Source: JACIWG01 sp049969935 (GTDB lineage Archaea > Thermoproteota > Nitrososphaeria > JACIWG01). Taken from it: a stretch of 45,456 nucleotides of DNA. The stretch spans positions 1-45,456 of the forward strand of contig JBMFNX010000009.1 of assembly GCA_049969935.1 (NCBI GenBank). The letters run 5' to 3'. The translations under genes were made by a program, and so were the position numbers. Below are positions 15,797-24,355 of this stretch, piece by piece (the first letter of the stretch is position 1; every line of letters begins with the position of its first letter). The notes below the pieces were generated by a model. That model was given only the letters and a program-made list of their open reading frames with translations. It had not been told where the DNA came from and ran no database searches.

Positions 15797-17944
15797 ATGA
15801 GGAGAGGGAAGAGGGGTCAATTACTAATCTTTTCTGGAATAATATTGGTTGTTCTAATATTCTATATTGCAATAATGGTTCATACAACATCAATATCATA
15901 CCAGAACATGAGGTACGAGGAGACTAAGGAGATTGTTGACAACTTTAACGAAGACTTCAGACGAGCACTAAAATTTATCCTTGCATCGATGACACAAGAA
16001 TATAATTTGACCGCTGAAATGGATACTCCAAGATATAATTCTTTTGAAAGGTTCACCCTATGGATGAAGACAGCAATAAGAACATTTTCCTCAAGAGGAC
16101 TACAGATAAACTTCGCATTCAATAAGGTTCTACTACAGCCTCAAAAACAATTATTTGGAAGATACAATATGCCTGAAAGATACGTTTACGATTTAGCAAA
16201 ATTATACTGGTATTCACCACAAAGTATTTCAGCAATTTCAGCAAACTTTAGCCTAAACGTTCCAGGAACAGGATTCTATGGATGGAAAGGACAGATTCTT
16301 GTACTATTAAACATGACCGTGTACGTGGACTCTATAGAAAATGACAATAAGCTCGGTACAAAGGTTACAGTCACATTAAACAAAGAATATAACGAGCCAG
16401 TTGAAGACCTAACCGAAAACAATTTCAAAATAGCATACTTTGACAGTCCAACATCCCAATGGAAGACGGCTAAAATTGTTACAGTACTAAACAATGGAGG
16501 CGGAAACTACACAATATACTTTAAATCTTATGATAATAAAGTTATAAGTGAACCATACAATAGGTATATTATTGTTTGGGCCATAGATAATAGAGGCATA
16601 ATCGTAGAATCCTACACTTACACGGCAATAGAATATGTTATACAAGAAAATGCAATAAACCAATTTTATCCAAATGTTCCAAAACCAGAAGAAGTTTACG
16701 CACTAGAAGTGATATTAAATGGAACAATATTATGGTTCAATAGACAACTTAAGTTCACGGGCTCTTACCTACCAATACCCATGCCTCCAGTCAAACAATT
16801 TAGAGTATATAGTACAACAAACGGCCCAAATGACCCAAACCTTAAAGAAATTCCAAGCCAAGTTGAGGTTTGGACATCAAACTATCTTGTTCCAACATTA
16901 CAGTTTGCAGAATGGAGAAGAAGATTTTCTGTAGGAGATAAACTCGTATTCCTAGTAAACTTTTCGAACCCTGGCGTTTACCAGCAGAAGGTTAGGATAG
17001 AATGGCTTTGGGACGCTGACGCTCCACCACCAAACTATCTTATTGAAATGAATAGTTCAGGAATGTACGTTGACATAAACAATCGAAGGTATACACTAAG
17101 ACTTATACCCAACGAGGGTTTCAGTTTTGCAATAGACTGGACGTTTTCCATGTACTATAAAAATTATCATGTAGAATATTCGATGAACGGCATAGGTTTC
17201 ATAAATATACCGGGTGGATACTGGATTCCTCATATACTTCCAGCTGGAAACTGGACTGTGCTAGTGGGTCCCATAAGGGCTGTAGCCTATCGAGATACGA
17301 GTAGAGTCTATCGTGTAGAATATGAAAATGGTTATAGAGAATACTATGATGATCCTGGCCCATTTAAGCATACAGAGATTGCACTAGTACCATATAAAAC
17401 AAAATATTGGCAGCTGTACAATGACATAGTTTGGTTAGAAGACTATACTGATAGAAGATACTACAGTTATCTGACAATGATTTCTGGAACAAGCGGTGAT
17501 GTAGGTCAATCTATTAGGGTAAGCCATTGGGCTCACCAGAGAACAGATTTAACAGTACATTCTGGCACATATTCCAGTTCCTATGCAACACATGATAGAG
17601 ATCAAGACTTCCTATACTGGTACGCCCAATACAATTATGGAGGGTTCGGTGAAGCTGTTCTTCCAAGCAAAGGTTACGTGGACAGTATTAAATCACTTAT
17701 CCCAGGAAATCGTTATCAGATGTGGATTTGGACTTCAGCAGACTATGCTAGGAGGGTTATTGATTGTCTAGCCCAAACGTTTGATACGAGCTCGACAATG
17801 ACTATAAAAAGGAACACTGTAATTTCATGGTTTGCTGGCGTTTGGGCTTACGATGGCAACGGATATAGTGAGCCTAACATGTACTATCGCATGTTCGTTG
17901 AAACATACTTTCCAACTATAGTTAGTGTTAGAGGTGTACTTTAA
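15797..17944 (+). CDS. Very large pilin-like surface protein (Tyr/Trp-rich)
   Basis: A protein of about 715 residues beginning 'MRRGKRG' / 'QLLIFSGIILVVLIFYIAIM', which fits a class III signal (basic residues plus Gly) with the hydrophobic helix. The body is an extracellular domain unusually rich in Tyr, Trp and Asn, with beta strands and aromatic stretches such as 'WYAQYNYGGFGEAV' and 'YQMWIWTSADYARR' near the C-terminus. I recognise no family. Its size, roughly five times a pilin, suggests an adhesin or sheath protein anchored by a pilin-type helix. A GTG at 15788 overlaps the previous gene; the ATG at 15797 right after that stop, with 'gggga' upstream, is preferred. The stop lies close to the beginning of the next gene. 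Confidence 0.75.
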   Translation: MRRGKRGQLLIFSGIILVVLIFYIAIMVHTTSISYQNMRYEETKEIVDNFNEDFRRALKFILASMTQEYNLTAEMDTPRYNSFERFTLWMKTAIRTFSSRGLQINFAFNKVLLQPQKQLFGRYNMPERYVYDLAKLYWYSPQSISAISANFSLNVPGTGFYGWKGQILVLLNMTVYVDSIENDNKLGTKVTVTLNKEYNEPVEDLTENNFKIAYFDSPTSQWKTAKIVTVLNNGGGNYTIYFKSYDNKVISEPYNRYIIVWAIDNRGIIVESYTYTAIEYVIQENAINQFYPNVPKPEEVYALEVILNGTILWFNRQLKFTGSYLPIPMPPVKQFRVYSTTNGPNDPNLKEIPSQVEVWTSNYLVPTLQFAEWRRRFSVGDKLVFLVNFSNPGVYQQKVRIEWLWDADAPPPNYLIEMNSSGMYVDINNRRYTLRLIPNEGFSFAIDWTFSMYYKNYHVEYSMNGIGFINIPGGYWIPHILPAGNWTVLVGPIRAVAYRDTSRVYRVEYENGYREYYDDPGPFKHTEIALVPYKTKYWQLYNDIVWLEDYTDRRYYSYLTMISGTSGDVGQSIRVSHWAHQRTDLTVHSGTYSSSYATHDRDQDFLYWYAQYNYGGFGEAVLPSKGYVDSIKSLIPGNRYQMWIWTSADYARRVIDCLAQTFDTSSTMTIKRNTVISWFAGVWAYDGNGYSEPNMYYRMFVETYFPTIVSVRGVL

Positions 17945-17960
17945 AATTTTTCTGGCGAAA

Positions 17961-19226
17961 ATGCTGGCACTAAAAGATGCTAAACATATGATTTTGGAAA
18001 GAATCTATCTAAAAGGTTATAATGTAAAGAGACTATTTTACTTAACCCTATTAATTTTAATCATATTTTTTCCAACACAATTTTTTAGCGTTAAAGCAGC
18101 TGTTGTACAATTGAGGATTCAGGCTGTTGATGTCCGCGATAGTCCATTATCTGATGCAAGAGTAACATTCTTTGCACCTCCTCCAGGCGCATACCTTATT
18201 GCTGAAGCGTCAACAGACAGTAAGGGTGTTGCAACATTCACTTTAACCGACCCCCCCAATGAGATAAACGTTTTTGTTTCATGGAAGGATGTTGTTGTCT
18301 CACAGTCTAAGGTCTCCAGCCAAGCTGGCTTCAGCAAGATTGTATGTAATGTTGGATTTGTTAAGGTAAGGGTTATGGGTTCAGCCAATAGAATTGTCTC
18401 AGATTTTAAGGTTAGCTTAACATGGAACACTGCCACCGGCCCAAAAAGTGTATACAATTTCACTGACAGGTATGGTTTCGCTGTATTCGCTTTAATGCCG
18501 CTGCAAACTTATGTAATGGACGTTTACTGGTATGATACATCATATAAGGTTTATTCGGAAACATTTACTCCCAAACTTGAAACTGTTCACGAAATTAATG
18601 TACCATTGTATGAGTTGATTGTTGAAACTAAGGATACCGCTGGAAAGCCTGTGTCCAATGTTGAAGTCGTTTTGGGAAATAGTCTAAAAACCTTCAAATC
18701 CACTACAGTTAACGGTATATCATCCTTTAAAAACCTACTTGCTGGCGTCTACACTTTAAAGGTTTATTATGGTGGAACAGTTTACAGGAGTATGGAAATA
18801 AATCTAGAATCTGATAAGCAGATTTCAATAGTTTTGCCTCAAATGAAAACATACACTTTAACTGTTCAGGTTGTAGACAATATAGGCTCCCCTCTACCAA
18901 ATTCAAAGGTTACTGTATTTGATTCTGAAAATAAGGTTAGAGGTGAACAATTTACAAACAGTAGTGGATTAGCAAAGTTTGTTTTACCTGAAGGAGTATA
19001 TAGAATACAAGTAGCTATTGGCACTCAAACTTCAAAGGTTAATGTACAATTGTCAGATAACAGTTTTCAAAAAATAGTGATATCATCAACTTCTAACACT
19101 CAAACTACAACAGGGGCCTCATATGTTCCAAACATAGACCCTATACCTGTAACTATAGTGTTAGCTTCAATACTTTTATCATTCATAATATTCTTTATCA
19201 TTGTAAAAAGAATATCAAGCCCTTAA
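17961..19226 (+). CDS. Surface protein with Ig-like (carboxypeptidase-regulatory) repeats
   Basis: About 420 residues: N-terminal signal helix ('RLFYLTLLILIIFFPTQFFS'), four tandem beta-sandwich domains of about 80-90 residues, and a C-terminal membrane helix ('IPVTIVLASILLSFIIFFII') followed by a basic tail. Repeats share the pattern 'v.d..gspLpnakVtvf...g....tdssGvakF.lpeGvY.v.v', typical of CarboxypepD_reg-like/CnaB-like folds, clearest at 'DVRDSPLSDARVTF', 'TAGKPVSNVEVVL' and 'NIGSPLPNSKVTVF'. It is likely a stalk or scaffold at the cell surface that goes with the pilus-like operon. Possible starts are GTG 17925 (overlapping), ATG 17961 or ATG 17988; the last gives the most usual signal peptide. 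Confidence 0.75.
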   Translation: MLALKDAKHMILERIYLKGYNVKRLFYLTLLILIIFFPTQFFSVKAAVVQLRIQAVDVRDSPLSDARVTFFAPPPGAYLIAEASTDSKGVATFTLTDPPNEINVFVSWKDVVVSQSKVSSQAGFSKIVCNVGFVKVRVMGSANRIVSDFKVSLTWNTATGPKSVYNFTDRYGFAVFALMPLQTYVMDVYWYDTSYKVYSETFTPKLETVHEINVPLYELIVETKDTAGKPVSNVEVVLGNSLKTFKSTTVNGISSFKNLLAGVYTLKVYYGGTVYRSMEINLESDKQISIVLPQMKTYTLTVQVVDNIGSPLPNSKVTVFDSENKVRGEQFTNSSGLAKFVLPEGVYRIQVAIGTQTSKVNVQLSDNSFQKIVISSTSNTQTTTGASYVPNIDPIPVTIVLASILLSFIIFFIIVKRISSP

Positions 19227-19247
19227 TCTAAAAAACTTGATCAAAAA

Positions 19248-19534
19248 TTGCATCTGATACAAGGCAATAATAGCTTAAAATATGGCATTAAATTAAGAAA
19301 TAATGATCGCATATGGGATACGATTGTGGCGGGAAAGGGTCAAGTGACGATTCCAGCAAAACTTAGACGCGAGTACAATATTGTCGAAGTCTCTCGACTT
19401 ACGGTTAGAGATGCAGGAGAAGGAATACTAATCAAGCCAGCTACTACCGTAGATTTGGATGGAACTGGCTCAAGATGTTTTCTCCTGAGGAAATGAAAAT
19501 GCTTTTAGATCAACTTAGGAGAGAAGATATCTGA
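19248..19534 (+). pseudogene. AbrB/VapB-type antitoxin, frameshifted
   Basis: The frame contains a SpoVT/AbrB swapped-hairpin signature 'VAGKGQVTIPAKLRREYNIV' ... 'EGILIKPA'. It then ends at 'GTGSRCFLLRK' with a stop, while the next frame continues the protein as 'MFSPEEMKMLLDQLRREDI' to a stop at 19534. This C-terminal helix is what VapB antitoxins use to hold their toxin. No ATG lies upstream of the AbrB fold in frame. No VapC/PIN gene follows. Most likely a decayed toxin-antitoxin half. Confidence 0.75.
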
Positions 19535-19617
19535 GCCCATATGGTGTATGGATTTCTTATCAAAAACTATTGTCGCAAAGATGAGAACATTCTCTGGAAT
19601 GAGACAAACATTGTATA

Positions 19618-20010
19618 ATGGATAAATGTAAACCAATTTATATAAGCCTATTAGGGCTAGAAAATGCCTACCTATTCTTTATCGTTGAAAGATATTCTCT
19701 AAAGCTGAAGCAGCAGATGATTGCAATTAAGAAAATTTATTGCATAGATAATGGGCTGGCAAATGCGCTATCATTTAAGATTACAGAAAATTACAGTAGT
19801 CTGATGGAGAACTTGGTGGCAACAGAATTGTTGAGGCGGAAAAGCTATTGGCAGAATAGCTTGGAAATTTTTATTGGAAAGATCACAGACAGAATAAAGT
19901 TGATTTCATCCTAAAATAAGGGGTGTACATAAAACAGCTTTTGCAGGTAACATATGCGTCTAGTAAGAACGATATAAGAGATAGAGAGGTTAACTTGTTG
20001 GTTATAGCAG
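19618..20010 (+). pseudogene. DUF4143 AAA-family ATPase, C-terminal remnant
   Basis: Two frames together give the C-terminal DUF4143 region of the archaeal AAA ATPase family: 'ENAYLFFIVERYSLKLKQQ', 'YCIDNGLANAL', 'SLMENLVATELLRRKSYW', then 'EIFYWKDHRQNKVDFILK', a stop (TAA 19917-19919, one base from GAA), and 'GVYIKQLLQVTYASSKNDIR'. The frame break is at a run of five T (19868-19872), where six would restore it. The nucleotide-binding N-terminal domain is gone. The 3' end is cut at about 20010 by the right end of an IS200/IS605 remnant. Such ATPases often accompany mobile or toxin-antitoxin regions. Confidence 0.85.
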
Positions 20011-20340
20011 TTGACACTCTCCACGAGTGGAGTCGGGAGATTCTTGCACACAGCCACTTCAACGGAGTACATTCGTTTCAGCATTCGCTCCCTCATTGTT
20101 CAGCGGCTGTCTGCAAAGGAGTGTGCCACCACCCCAGTTATCCCTCCAATAGGGACTTGAGATTATGCTCCATCTCTCTATGCTGGAGCCTCACTCACCC
20201 AATTCAGTCCAGAGCCTTATTCCAGCATTTGGACATCCGGACCACATTCGAGCGACATGCCCAAAAACATCTTATATCAGAAGAATTTAAACCTTTCAAC
20301 AATATATCCCACGGTTAAAACCGCAGGCTTTCTTGTCAAG
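20011..20340 (-). mobile_element. IS200/IS605 (tnpB 3' end and omega-RNA-like right end) remnant
   Basis: Read on the minus strand, 'ggggtggtggcacactcc' (about 20122-20139) matches the TnpB tail coding 'GVVAH' of the copy at 3637, and 20017-20040 matches the right-end hairpin of that copy ('ctcccgact...ggagagtgtcaact'). The terminal 'ttgacactctcc' (plus) abuts the broken ATPase at 20010. The rest (about 20140-20340) is too eroded to read as tnpB: frames are full of stops. It is the second, more decayed member of the same element family, inserted in the opposite orientation. Confidence 0.65.
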
Positions 20341-20414
20341 TTTTTGTAAAAAGAATATTGTCAAATATATTATGATGCACAAAAAAATTTTCAGTAGATT
20401 TTGGCAGCTTAAAA

Positions 20415-21410
20415 TTATATCATACTATTTTCCCTGTACCATTCAACTGTTTCCTTTAACCCTTTTTTCAAATCATATTTTGGACTGTACCCTAATTCTC
20501 TTTTTATCCTTTCTATGGAATATGCCCTGTCACATGTTACTGCGTCAACTGTGCTCACATGCCAGTTAAAGTTTTCTATTCCAAAGATTCTGTTAAAGAA
20601 TTCTATTGGTGCGATCATAATCTTTGCCAACATTGGTGGAACATGTGTTTTGGGAGGCTTTCTTCCACAAACTTCCGCCAACATCTCATACACTTCATTG
20701 TACGTGTATGCTTTGTCTTCGCTAACAAAATATGTTCTATCCTTTGCTATATCATACTTTTCCAATGCTAGAACAAATCCTTGAACAACGTCCTTTACGT
20801 GAGCAAACTGTACCAGATTATTTCCACTTCCAACAATAAACTTGCTTGTAAGAGAATTTTTTGCAAATCCTGTTATGAACCAATAGGATACATCATTAAC
20901 GTTTCTCGGCCCATATATTCCAGAAGGTCTTAAGATTGTGTAATCTATTCCCTTTGAACCATATTCTTTAACAACATTTCCAGCCCTAAGTTTAGACTTA
21001 CCGTACTCGTAAACTGGATTTGGTTCAACATCCTCGTCAGCATAGGGTTCCTTTACAGGGCCAACGGCTTCTGTTGTACTACAGTATACTATTCTCTTAA
21101 CACTATTTTTATTCATCGCCTCAAGGAGAAAGCGTGTTCCTTGAACATTTATTTTCTCATACAATTCCTTTTTACCGAAAAATGTGTAGTATGCGGCAAG
21201 ATGGACTACAACGTCAACGTCTCTTGTTGCATCAACTAAGCTTTCCGGCTCCAATAGGTCTCCAAATCTGAGGCTAACATTTAATTCTTTCAAAAGTTTT
21301 CTAGAACTATCTTTTCTAACCATTCCGATAACATTGTAGCCTTTTCTAACAAGTTCCTCTATCAAATGTCCTCCAAGAAATCCTGAAGCGCCTGTAACAA
21401 GAACCTTCAT
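20415..21410 (-). CDS. NAD(P)-dependent epimerase/dehydratase (extended SDR)
   Basis: A 331-residue extended short-chain dehydrogenase. The Rossmann motif is 'VTGASGFLGGHLIEEL' (TGxxGxxG) at the N-terminus, 'VHLAAYYTFFG' follows, and the catalytic set is 'YCSTTEAVG' (Ser/Thr) and 'YEYGKSKLRAG' (Tyr-x3-Lys). The substrate domain ends 'ELGYSPKYDLKKGLKETVEW', which is typical of the dihydroflavonol-4-reductase/3-beta-HSD-like branch acting on carbonyl/alcohol pairs. It lies 4 bases downstream of the luxC gene on the same strand, so it is the third gene of an acid-reduction operon; reduction of the aldehyde product is a plausible but unproven role. Confidence 0.88.
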   Translation of the reverse strand: MKVLVTGASGFLGGHLIEELVRKGYNVIGMVRKDSSRKLLKELNVSLRFGDLLEPESLVDATRDVDVVVHLAAYYTFFGKKELYEKINVQGTRFLLEAMNKNSVKRIVYCSTTEAVGPVKEPYADEDVEPNPVYEYGKSKLRAGNVVKEYGSKGIDYTILRPSGIYGPRNVNDVSYWFITGFAKNSLTSKFIVGSGNNLVQFAHVKDVVQGFVLALEKYDIAKDRTYFVSEDKAYTYNEVYEMLAEVCGRKPPKTHVPPMLAKIMIAPIEFFNRIFGIENFNWHVSTVDAVTCDRAYSIERIKRELGYSPKYDLKKGLKETVEWYRENSMI

Positions 21411-21414
21411 AACA

Positions 21415-22858
21415 TCACTTCCAAAGGTTTCTGTTCCTATAATATATTGTGTTCGTGAATGCTGAAGCTAAAATTGTTCCATCATATGGTTCGATAGCGC
21501 TTCTCATAAACATGTCCGCTAATGGAACAATTCTGTACACTCCAGCTTTTGCAAGCTTTTCTAAAACTTTTTCCAAATTTTTTTGCGATAAGGCTAAGCC
21601 TACTGTCTGAACCTTGTCTACACCCTTAAAAGCTTCCCTTAAAGGCACCCCTTCAATTTCATCAAAAACCTTTTCTACATCATCAACTACCAGAATTTCG
21701 ATAAACCTCTTTCTATTACATATGTTATATTGTGGAAAATATTTTATGATATTGTCCAGTACACTATTCTCTTTAGAGACTACAATTGTCCAAGGATTTT
21801 CTAAACTTTTTGAATAAACTACATTTGCTCCATTTAACTGTAAACTTCTTCTTACACCATGTAAAATTATGTTTTCACCTTCACTTAAAAGCATCCTATA
21901 TTCTTTCCCAATTTCGTCCAAGTGTACTGTAACCTTCGCCATAAACTCTAAAGCTTTTTCAAAAGATCCGACAAAAATGGCTGAAGTAGGTGAACTGCAT
22001 AGCTGTTGATCATATAATATTATATTGTAGGCCAGCCCCCACGCAGTTTCATCATCAGCTGACTCTTCATCAATAACAGCTACACCAGTAAGTGGGCCAT
22101 TTACTAAGAATCTTGGATGATAAGGGTTTCCTGAAACAAGTTTTCCCACTTCTGTTCTAGCTGGTTCCCCACCCCAAAAGTTTACTACACCAATCTCTCC
22201 CTTTCCAAGAAGAAATTTTAGGGTGGAACTGTCGTGTGTGAAATAGCTTACCAACAATGCATCTAGCATCTTTTCAGCAACAGAAGACTTTTCCGAAACC
22301 TTGCTTAATGTTCCAAGAACCCTTACTACTCCAAAATAGTTTGTTAAAGAAGGTTTTAAGATCGTCATGTTCCCAGTTACAAGAGATAGTATTGTTGGAA
22401 TAAGTGGTGGTATAAGTGAATTACCTGAGCTTATAATGAATACCGGTCCTGAAGGAACATACCTATAATATTCTCCATCATCGACTTCAACAAATTTATG
22501 TAATCCTTCTATGCTCTTGAAAGAGAATTCAAGATTTTTTCTTACATTGTCCATGTCAAGTAAAATTGGTACAAACGAAAACTCTAAGATTCTCACTGTA
22601 TCCTGTAGATTTCGCCAGTTTTTCCTTAAGATCATCAAGTTCTCCAAGCTTTAGCCGACTATCCCATACTTAACCCATTTCATTTACTACTTCAAGCCTA
22701 TCAGAAACTGGTGTAGATGAAAGCTCTTCTTGAATTTCCCTAAATTTGAGAAAATTTCTACTAAAATATGATTCGCTTACCTCAAATATCCTGTATCCGT
22801 TAACCTTCTTCCCTATAACCTCTAAACCTTCTTTTAATGGAAAGGGTCTAATTTCCTT
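21415..22858 (-). pseudogene. luxC: Acyl-CoA reductase LuxC family, with stop and frameshift
   Basis: The main frame (21415 to about 22590) reads an acyl-CoA reductase of the LuxC/ALDH-like fold: 'YVPSGPVFIISSGNSLIPPL' (NADPH-binding), 'TGNMTILKPS', then 'DDETAWGLAYNIILYDQQLC', whose Cys sits where the family's catalytic cysteine lies ('QQLCSSP'). The N-terminal part is in another frame: 'IRPFPLKEGLEVIGKKVNGY', 'VSDRLEVVNEMG', stop TAA (22670-22672), 'DSRLKLGELDDLKEKLAKST'. The break is at about 22590-22600. No good start codon is found at the 5' end, where a TTA sits in place of the expected ATG. Without the lesions it would be about 480 residues, the normal length. It would reduce an acyl thioester to an aldehyde. 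Confidence 0.85.
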
Positions 22859-22860
22859 CT

Positions 22861-24116
22861 CTAATCAGCTTCTACCCATAAGCTCCTCCAAAGTTCCACC
22901 ACAAGCTCTCTGAAGCTCCCAACCCTCTTCAACCTTCTAACGTAAACATACTCTTTTCCATAAAATCTATCAGATGAATGTGATATCATCAGATCTCCTG
23001 GGTAAAAGACTTCAAGCCACGATGTTGTAAAAGGATTGTATATTCCAACAATACCTTCCACATTATCCTCATTCTTCCACTCAAATGTTTTCGGATCGAG
23101 AAGGAAAACTTCTGAAAGTGGATGAGGAACCTTATCCATAACACCAAATCTGTCTATCATGGCTGTCAAAGTTTCTGTCATACCCAAAACATCCATAAAG
23201 GGTGTTGAAACCTCTCTCCCACTCTTATCTTTAGCCTTAAAATATTTCCTCGAAACCTCAACTATTTCCTCGTATGGTGGAAGGTTTGTGAAACCCTTTG
23301 TCCCTCCTCCAGTTACAATAACACCCCCTCTACCCAATTGAACTGGATAGACTGAAGCAAACTTATACATTAGCCTCTTTACAAAATTCAGTTCCTCAAA
23401 CTGTTTAGAAAGCAAGTAAATTCCAGCTGGTGCTGTAAAGAAAAGTTTAGGCTCCTCCCTGCTTCTCAAGAACTTTGTAATATTGTCCTTGTTTGGTGCA
23501 AGCTTCTGCCAAGCTGGACCACTTCCTGAACCTTCTACCAAACTCATTCCATACAATAATGGTATATTTTTGGCCTCCAAAGCTAAGTGTACGAAGGCTA
23601 CAAAATTTAATCTATACCTAAGTTCGGGTGCTGCCATAAAAAGGGCTAACCCTTTACCTGGTTCAAGATAGTCTCCGTAAACGTACTCGAATAGGTCTGT
23701 GTTGGCTTTTATCATTATAGCCAAATCCAGTGGACTCCTGTATATTTTTACTGGCACATTGTTTGTTGTTCCACTTGACATAAAATATTCTCCATCTCCA
23801 TCAACGTTTTTTATGAGAAACTGTTTATGGCCGTCTCCTCTTAGTATATCTGATGGTATTGCAAGTTTAGCTAAATCCTCTAATTCAGCATTTTTGGGTT
23901 AATGTTGAGTCTTTCAAAAAGGCTTGCATAGTACTCGCTATTCGATGAAAAGAACTTTAGTGCGTCCCTGAAAAGGCTTTTCCTCAAGCTTCTCAAGTAG
24001 TCTGGAGATTTCTGGAACAGGCTTCTGTCTCCAATTAGGTTCCAGACTTTCTCAACGTAAGGGTCTTTTAAGAGTCTGCTTTGTGATGCCTTCCCAAAAA
24101 TTTCTTTTGCATTCAT
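22861..24116 (-). pseudogene. luxE: Acyl-protein synthetase LuxE family, frameshifted
   Basis: The ATG at 24116 starts 'MNAKEIFGKASQSRLLKDPY', a LuxE N-terminal helix region, which stops at 'NPKMLN'. The next frame continues without loss as 'AELEDLAKLAIPSDILRGDG' and 'YFMSSGTTNNVPVKIYRS', containing the 'SSGTT' AMP-binding P-loop, then 'TAPAGIYLLSKQFEEL', 'VTGGGTKGF', 'VLGMTETLTAMID' and 'WLEVFYPGDLMISHSSDRFY'. The break is at a run of five T (23891-23895); six would restore about 418 codons, the normal LuxE size. It would adenylate a carboxylic acid and transfer it to an enzyme cysteine for reduction by LuxC, the next gene. Confidence 0.87.
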
Positions 24117-24274
24117 TTTGAACGCCTTTTGACTTTATATTCTAAAATATAAACTTAATTGATTACATGATCATATTATGTTTTTTCCAGAATTTTCATG
24201 TACCTGTTAAAGCCTTATAGTATACCACAGTATGAGCTATATTTGTTCTCCTTTAAATACTAATATTATGTTAA

Positions 24275-24315
24275 GCAAATTTTGCCTAAAATAATATTTT
24301 ATAAGCAAATTTTGC
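24275..24315 (+). promoter_or_regulatory. Two direct copies of a near-palindrome around the MFS TATA box
   Basis: 'gcaaattttgc' occurs at 24275-24285 and again at 24305-24315, each preceded by 'taa', 30 bases apart (about three helical turns). Each copy is a near-perfect inverted repeat (gcaaa/tttgc). 'ttttataag' between them is a candidate TATA box, so one copy lies just upstream and the other overlaps the transcription-start region before the ATG at 24356. This is the expected look of a dimer-binding operator pair, and would fit repression or substrate-dependent control of the transporter. Confidence 0.6.
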
Positions 24316-24355
24316 AAAAAATATTTAACTAATATAAATTTGTTGCCATGAAGTG

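Noticed and set aside
19911..20096. A 61-codon minus-strand ORF.
   Set aside because: It lies across the IS200/IS605 right-end hairpin and the antisense of the ATPase remnant; it is a chance frame.
21415..22647. A complete 410-residue LuxC starting at 22647.
   Set aside because: The first 18 codons are the true LuxC sequence read out of phase; the real N-terminus lies upstream in another frame with a stop.
22861..24116. Bioluminescence operon.
   Set aside because: No luxA/luxB luciferase genes are present; LuxE and LuxC alone are acid-reduction enzymes with other uses.
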